Shown here one piece after another: positions 63,365 through 64,000 of a stretch of 64,000 nt of DNA. The stretch is from Ignavibacteria bacterium (lineage in GTDB: Bacteria > Bacteroidota > Ignavibacteria > SZUA-365): the NCBI GenBank assembly GCA_016720835.1, contig JADKJW010000017.1:1-64000 (forward strand), written 5' to 3'. The translations under genes and the position numbers were made by a program. The notes beneath the pieces were generated by a model. It ran no database searches. It was given only the letters and a program-made list of their open reading frames with translations, and was not told the origin of the DNA. How positions within the stretch are numbered: the first letter of the stretch is position 1; every line of letters begins with the position of its first letter.

Positions 63365-64000
63365 TCAGCGTAATTTCGTCGATTCGGCCCTGAAGTCAAA
63401 GCAGCCGCCGAGGTCGCGCAGCACGAGCATCACCCTGCCGACGATGTAGAATTCGTCGTCGGGACCCACGTCCATGGGCTTGTACGACGGGTTGCTGGGC
63501 AGCAGGCGCACCTTTTTCCCTTTCATGGAGAGGGTCTTGACCGTGAGGCCGCCATTGAGCCAGGCGACCACCGTCTCGCCGTTCGAGGCGGATTTCTGTT
63601 CGCGCAGGAGGACGACGTCGCCCGGCATGATGCCGGCGTCCTTCATGCTGTAGCCGTCCACGCGCAGCGCGACGGGCTCGGGGAACGGCACCATGCGCTT
63701 GTCGAAGGAGAGGTACTCGAGCGCCTCCTCCTGCGACTGCAGCGGCGAGCCCGCCTGCACCTCGCCGAGCACGGGCACCTGGATGAAGTTGGAGGCCACG
63801 AGCCGCACGCCGCGGCTGATGCCGGGGGTGATTTCGATGACGCCCATTTTTTCGAGGCCTTTGAGGACGATCTCGACGCTGCGCTTCCACAGGCCAGTGG
63901 CGTCCGCGATTTCGTCCATGCTGGGCGCGCGTCCGTTGCGCTCGATGTAGCGTTCCAGGTAGCGCGCCACCTTGCGTCTGTTCTCCGTCCACTGTCCTGC
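63365..64000 (-). CDS. lexA: LexA repressor (5' end outside the window)
   Basis: About 212 codons visible; the frame is still open at base 64000 and reads WTENRRKVARYLERYIERNG, the usual LexA start region, so the true start lies beyond the edge and the GTG at 63970 is internal. A winged-helix DNA-binding domain (APSMDEIADATGLWKRSVEI) is followed by the cleavage site EVQAGSPL (Ala-Gly), the catalytic Ser in RVDGYSMKDAGIMPGD and Lys in AWLNGGLTVKTL, and the S24 fold to the end. It represses SOS genes until RecA-ssDNA triggers self-cleavage. It is upstream of the PorU-like gene and dnaE on the same strand. Confidence 0.92.
   Translation of the reverse strand, partial: AGQWTENRRKVARYLERYIERNGRAPSMDEIADATGLWKRSVEIVLKGLEKMGVIEITPGISRGVRLVASNFIQVPVLGEVQAGSPLQSQEEALEYLSFDKRMVPFPEPVALRVDGYSMKDAGIMPGDVVLLREQKSASNGETVVAWLNGGLTVKTLSMKGKKVRLLPSNPSYKPMDVGPDDEFYIVGRVMLVLRDLGGCFDFRAESTKLR

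Noticed and set aside
63365..63970. GTG 63970 as the lexA start
   Set aside because: The frame stays open and LexA-like upstream to the window edge (WTENRRKVARYL), so the start is outside the window.
1..64000. CRISPR arrays, rRNA genes, transposases or phage modules
   Set aside because: I looked for regular spaced repeats, rRNA-like stretches and typical transposase motifs and saw none; the only tandem DNA repeats are the short ones listed.

Overview
The window reads as about 64 kb of a GC-rich (roughly 60% by eye) chromosome from the Bacteroidota/Chlorobiota (FCB) side of the tree. An Ignavibacteria- or Kapabacteria-like organism, or a Rhodothermia-like one, fits best. The evidence is: at least five large secreted proteins that end in a type IX secretion (T9SS) sorting domain with the hallmark 'QNxPNPF' or 'NYPNPF'; a PorU-like C25 peptidase; a eukaryotic-type citrate synthase; and a nuoJKLM-nhaD-nuoN cluster of the kind known from Rhodothermus marinus. 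Unlike classical Bacteroidia, many starts carry Shine-Dalgarno motifs (AAGGAG, GGAG). Five candidate promoters look like ordinary sigma-70 sites (TTGnnn, 16-17 bp, TATnTT/TATACT) rather than TAnnTTTG.

Layout. 1-5.3 kb: two secreted proteins, the second a beta-helix plus cohesin-like protein. 5.5-11.1 kb: a CheW-like protein, an NtrC-type regulator and a large PAS/GAF sensor kinase. 11.2-12.7 kb: a methyltransferase and an RluE-type pseudouridine synthase. 12.9-18.4 kb: a choice-of-anchor-D/T9SS protein with an outer-membrane beta-barrel partner. 18.5-21.2 kb: an M23 peptidase and a fumarylacetoacetate-hydrolase-family enzyme. 21.3-24.5 kb: ahcY, metK and a small ORF behind a promoter, a SAM-I riboswitch and an intrinsic terminator (minus strand), giving an S-adenosylmethionine cycle unit. 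24.6-29.2 kb: an MNT/HEPN pair, a beta-barrel protein and a T9SS cargo protein. 29.3 kb: tRNA-Thr. 29.7-37.1 kb: half of respiratory complex I with an NhaD-type antiporter inside. 37.1-40.9 kb: NAD(P)HX repair, VanZ-like, small proteins and ychF. 40.9-47.6 kb: one 2222-residue T9SS adhesin-like protein. 47.7-49.0 kb: citrate synthase. 49.2-52.1 kb: MutT-like, MutY and Ogg2-like proteins (a local oxidised-guanine repair set) and an orphan ABC ATPase. 52.2-54.8 kb: nusB, a UMF1 transporter, tRNA-Pro and a DinB/YfiT protein. 54.9-64 kb: a short DnaE, a PorU-like C25 peptidase and lexA (cut by the right edge).

A strong technical signal runs through the window. About ten otherwise excellent genes are each broken by one to three single-base indels, nearly always one base missing from a homopolymer. 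Adding the base back restores textbook motifs, for example the H-box HEIKNPLT of the kinase. I therefore treat these as split genes that are probably intact in the cell (sequencing or assembly indels), while saying for each what the sequence literally shows. No CRISPR array, rRNA, prophage or insertion sequence was seen.
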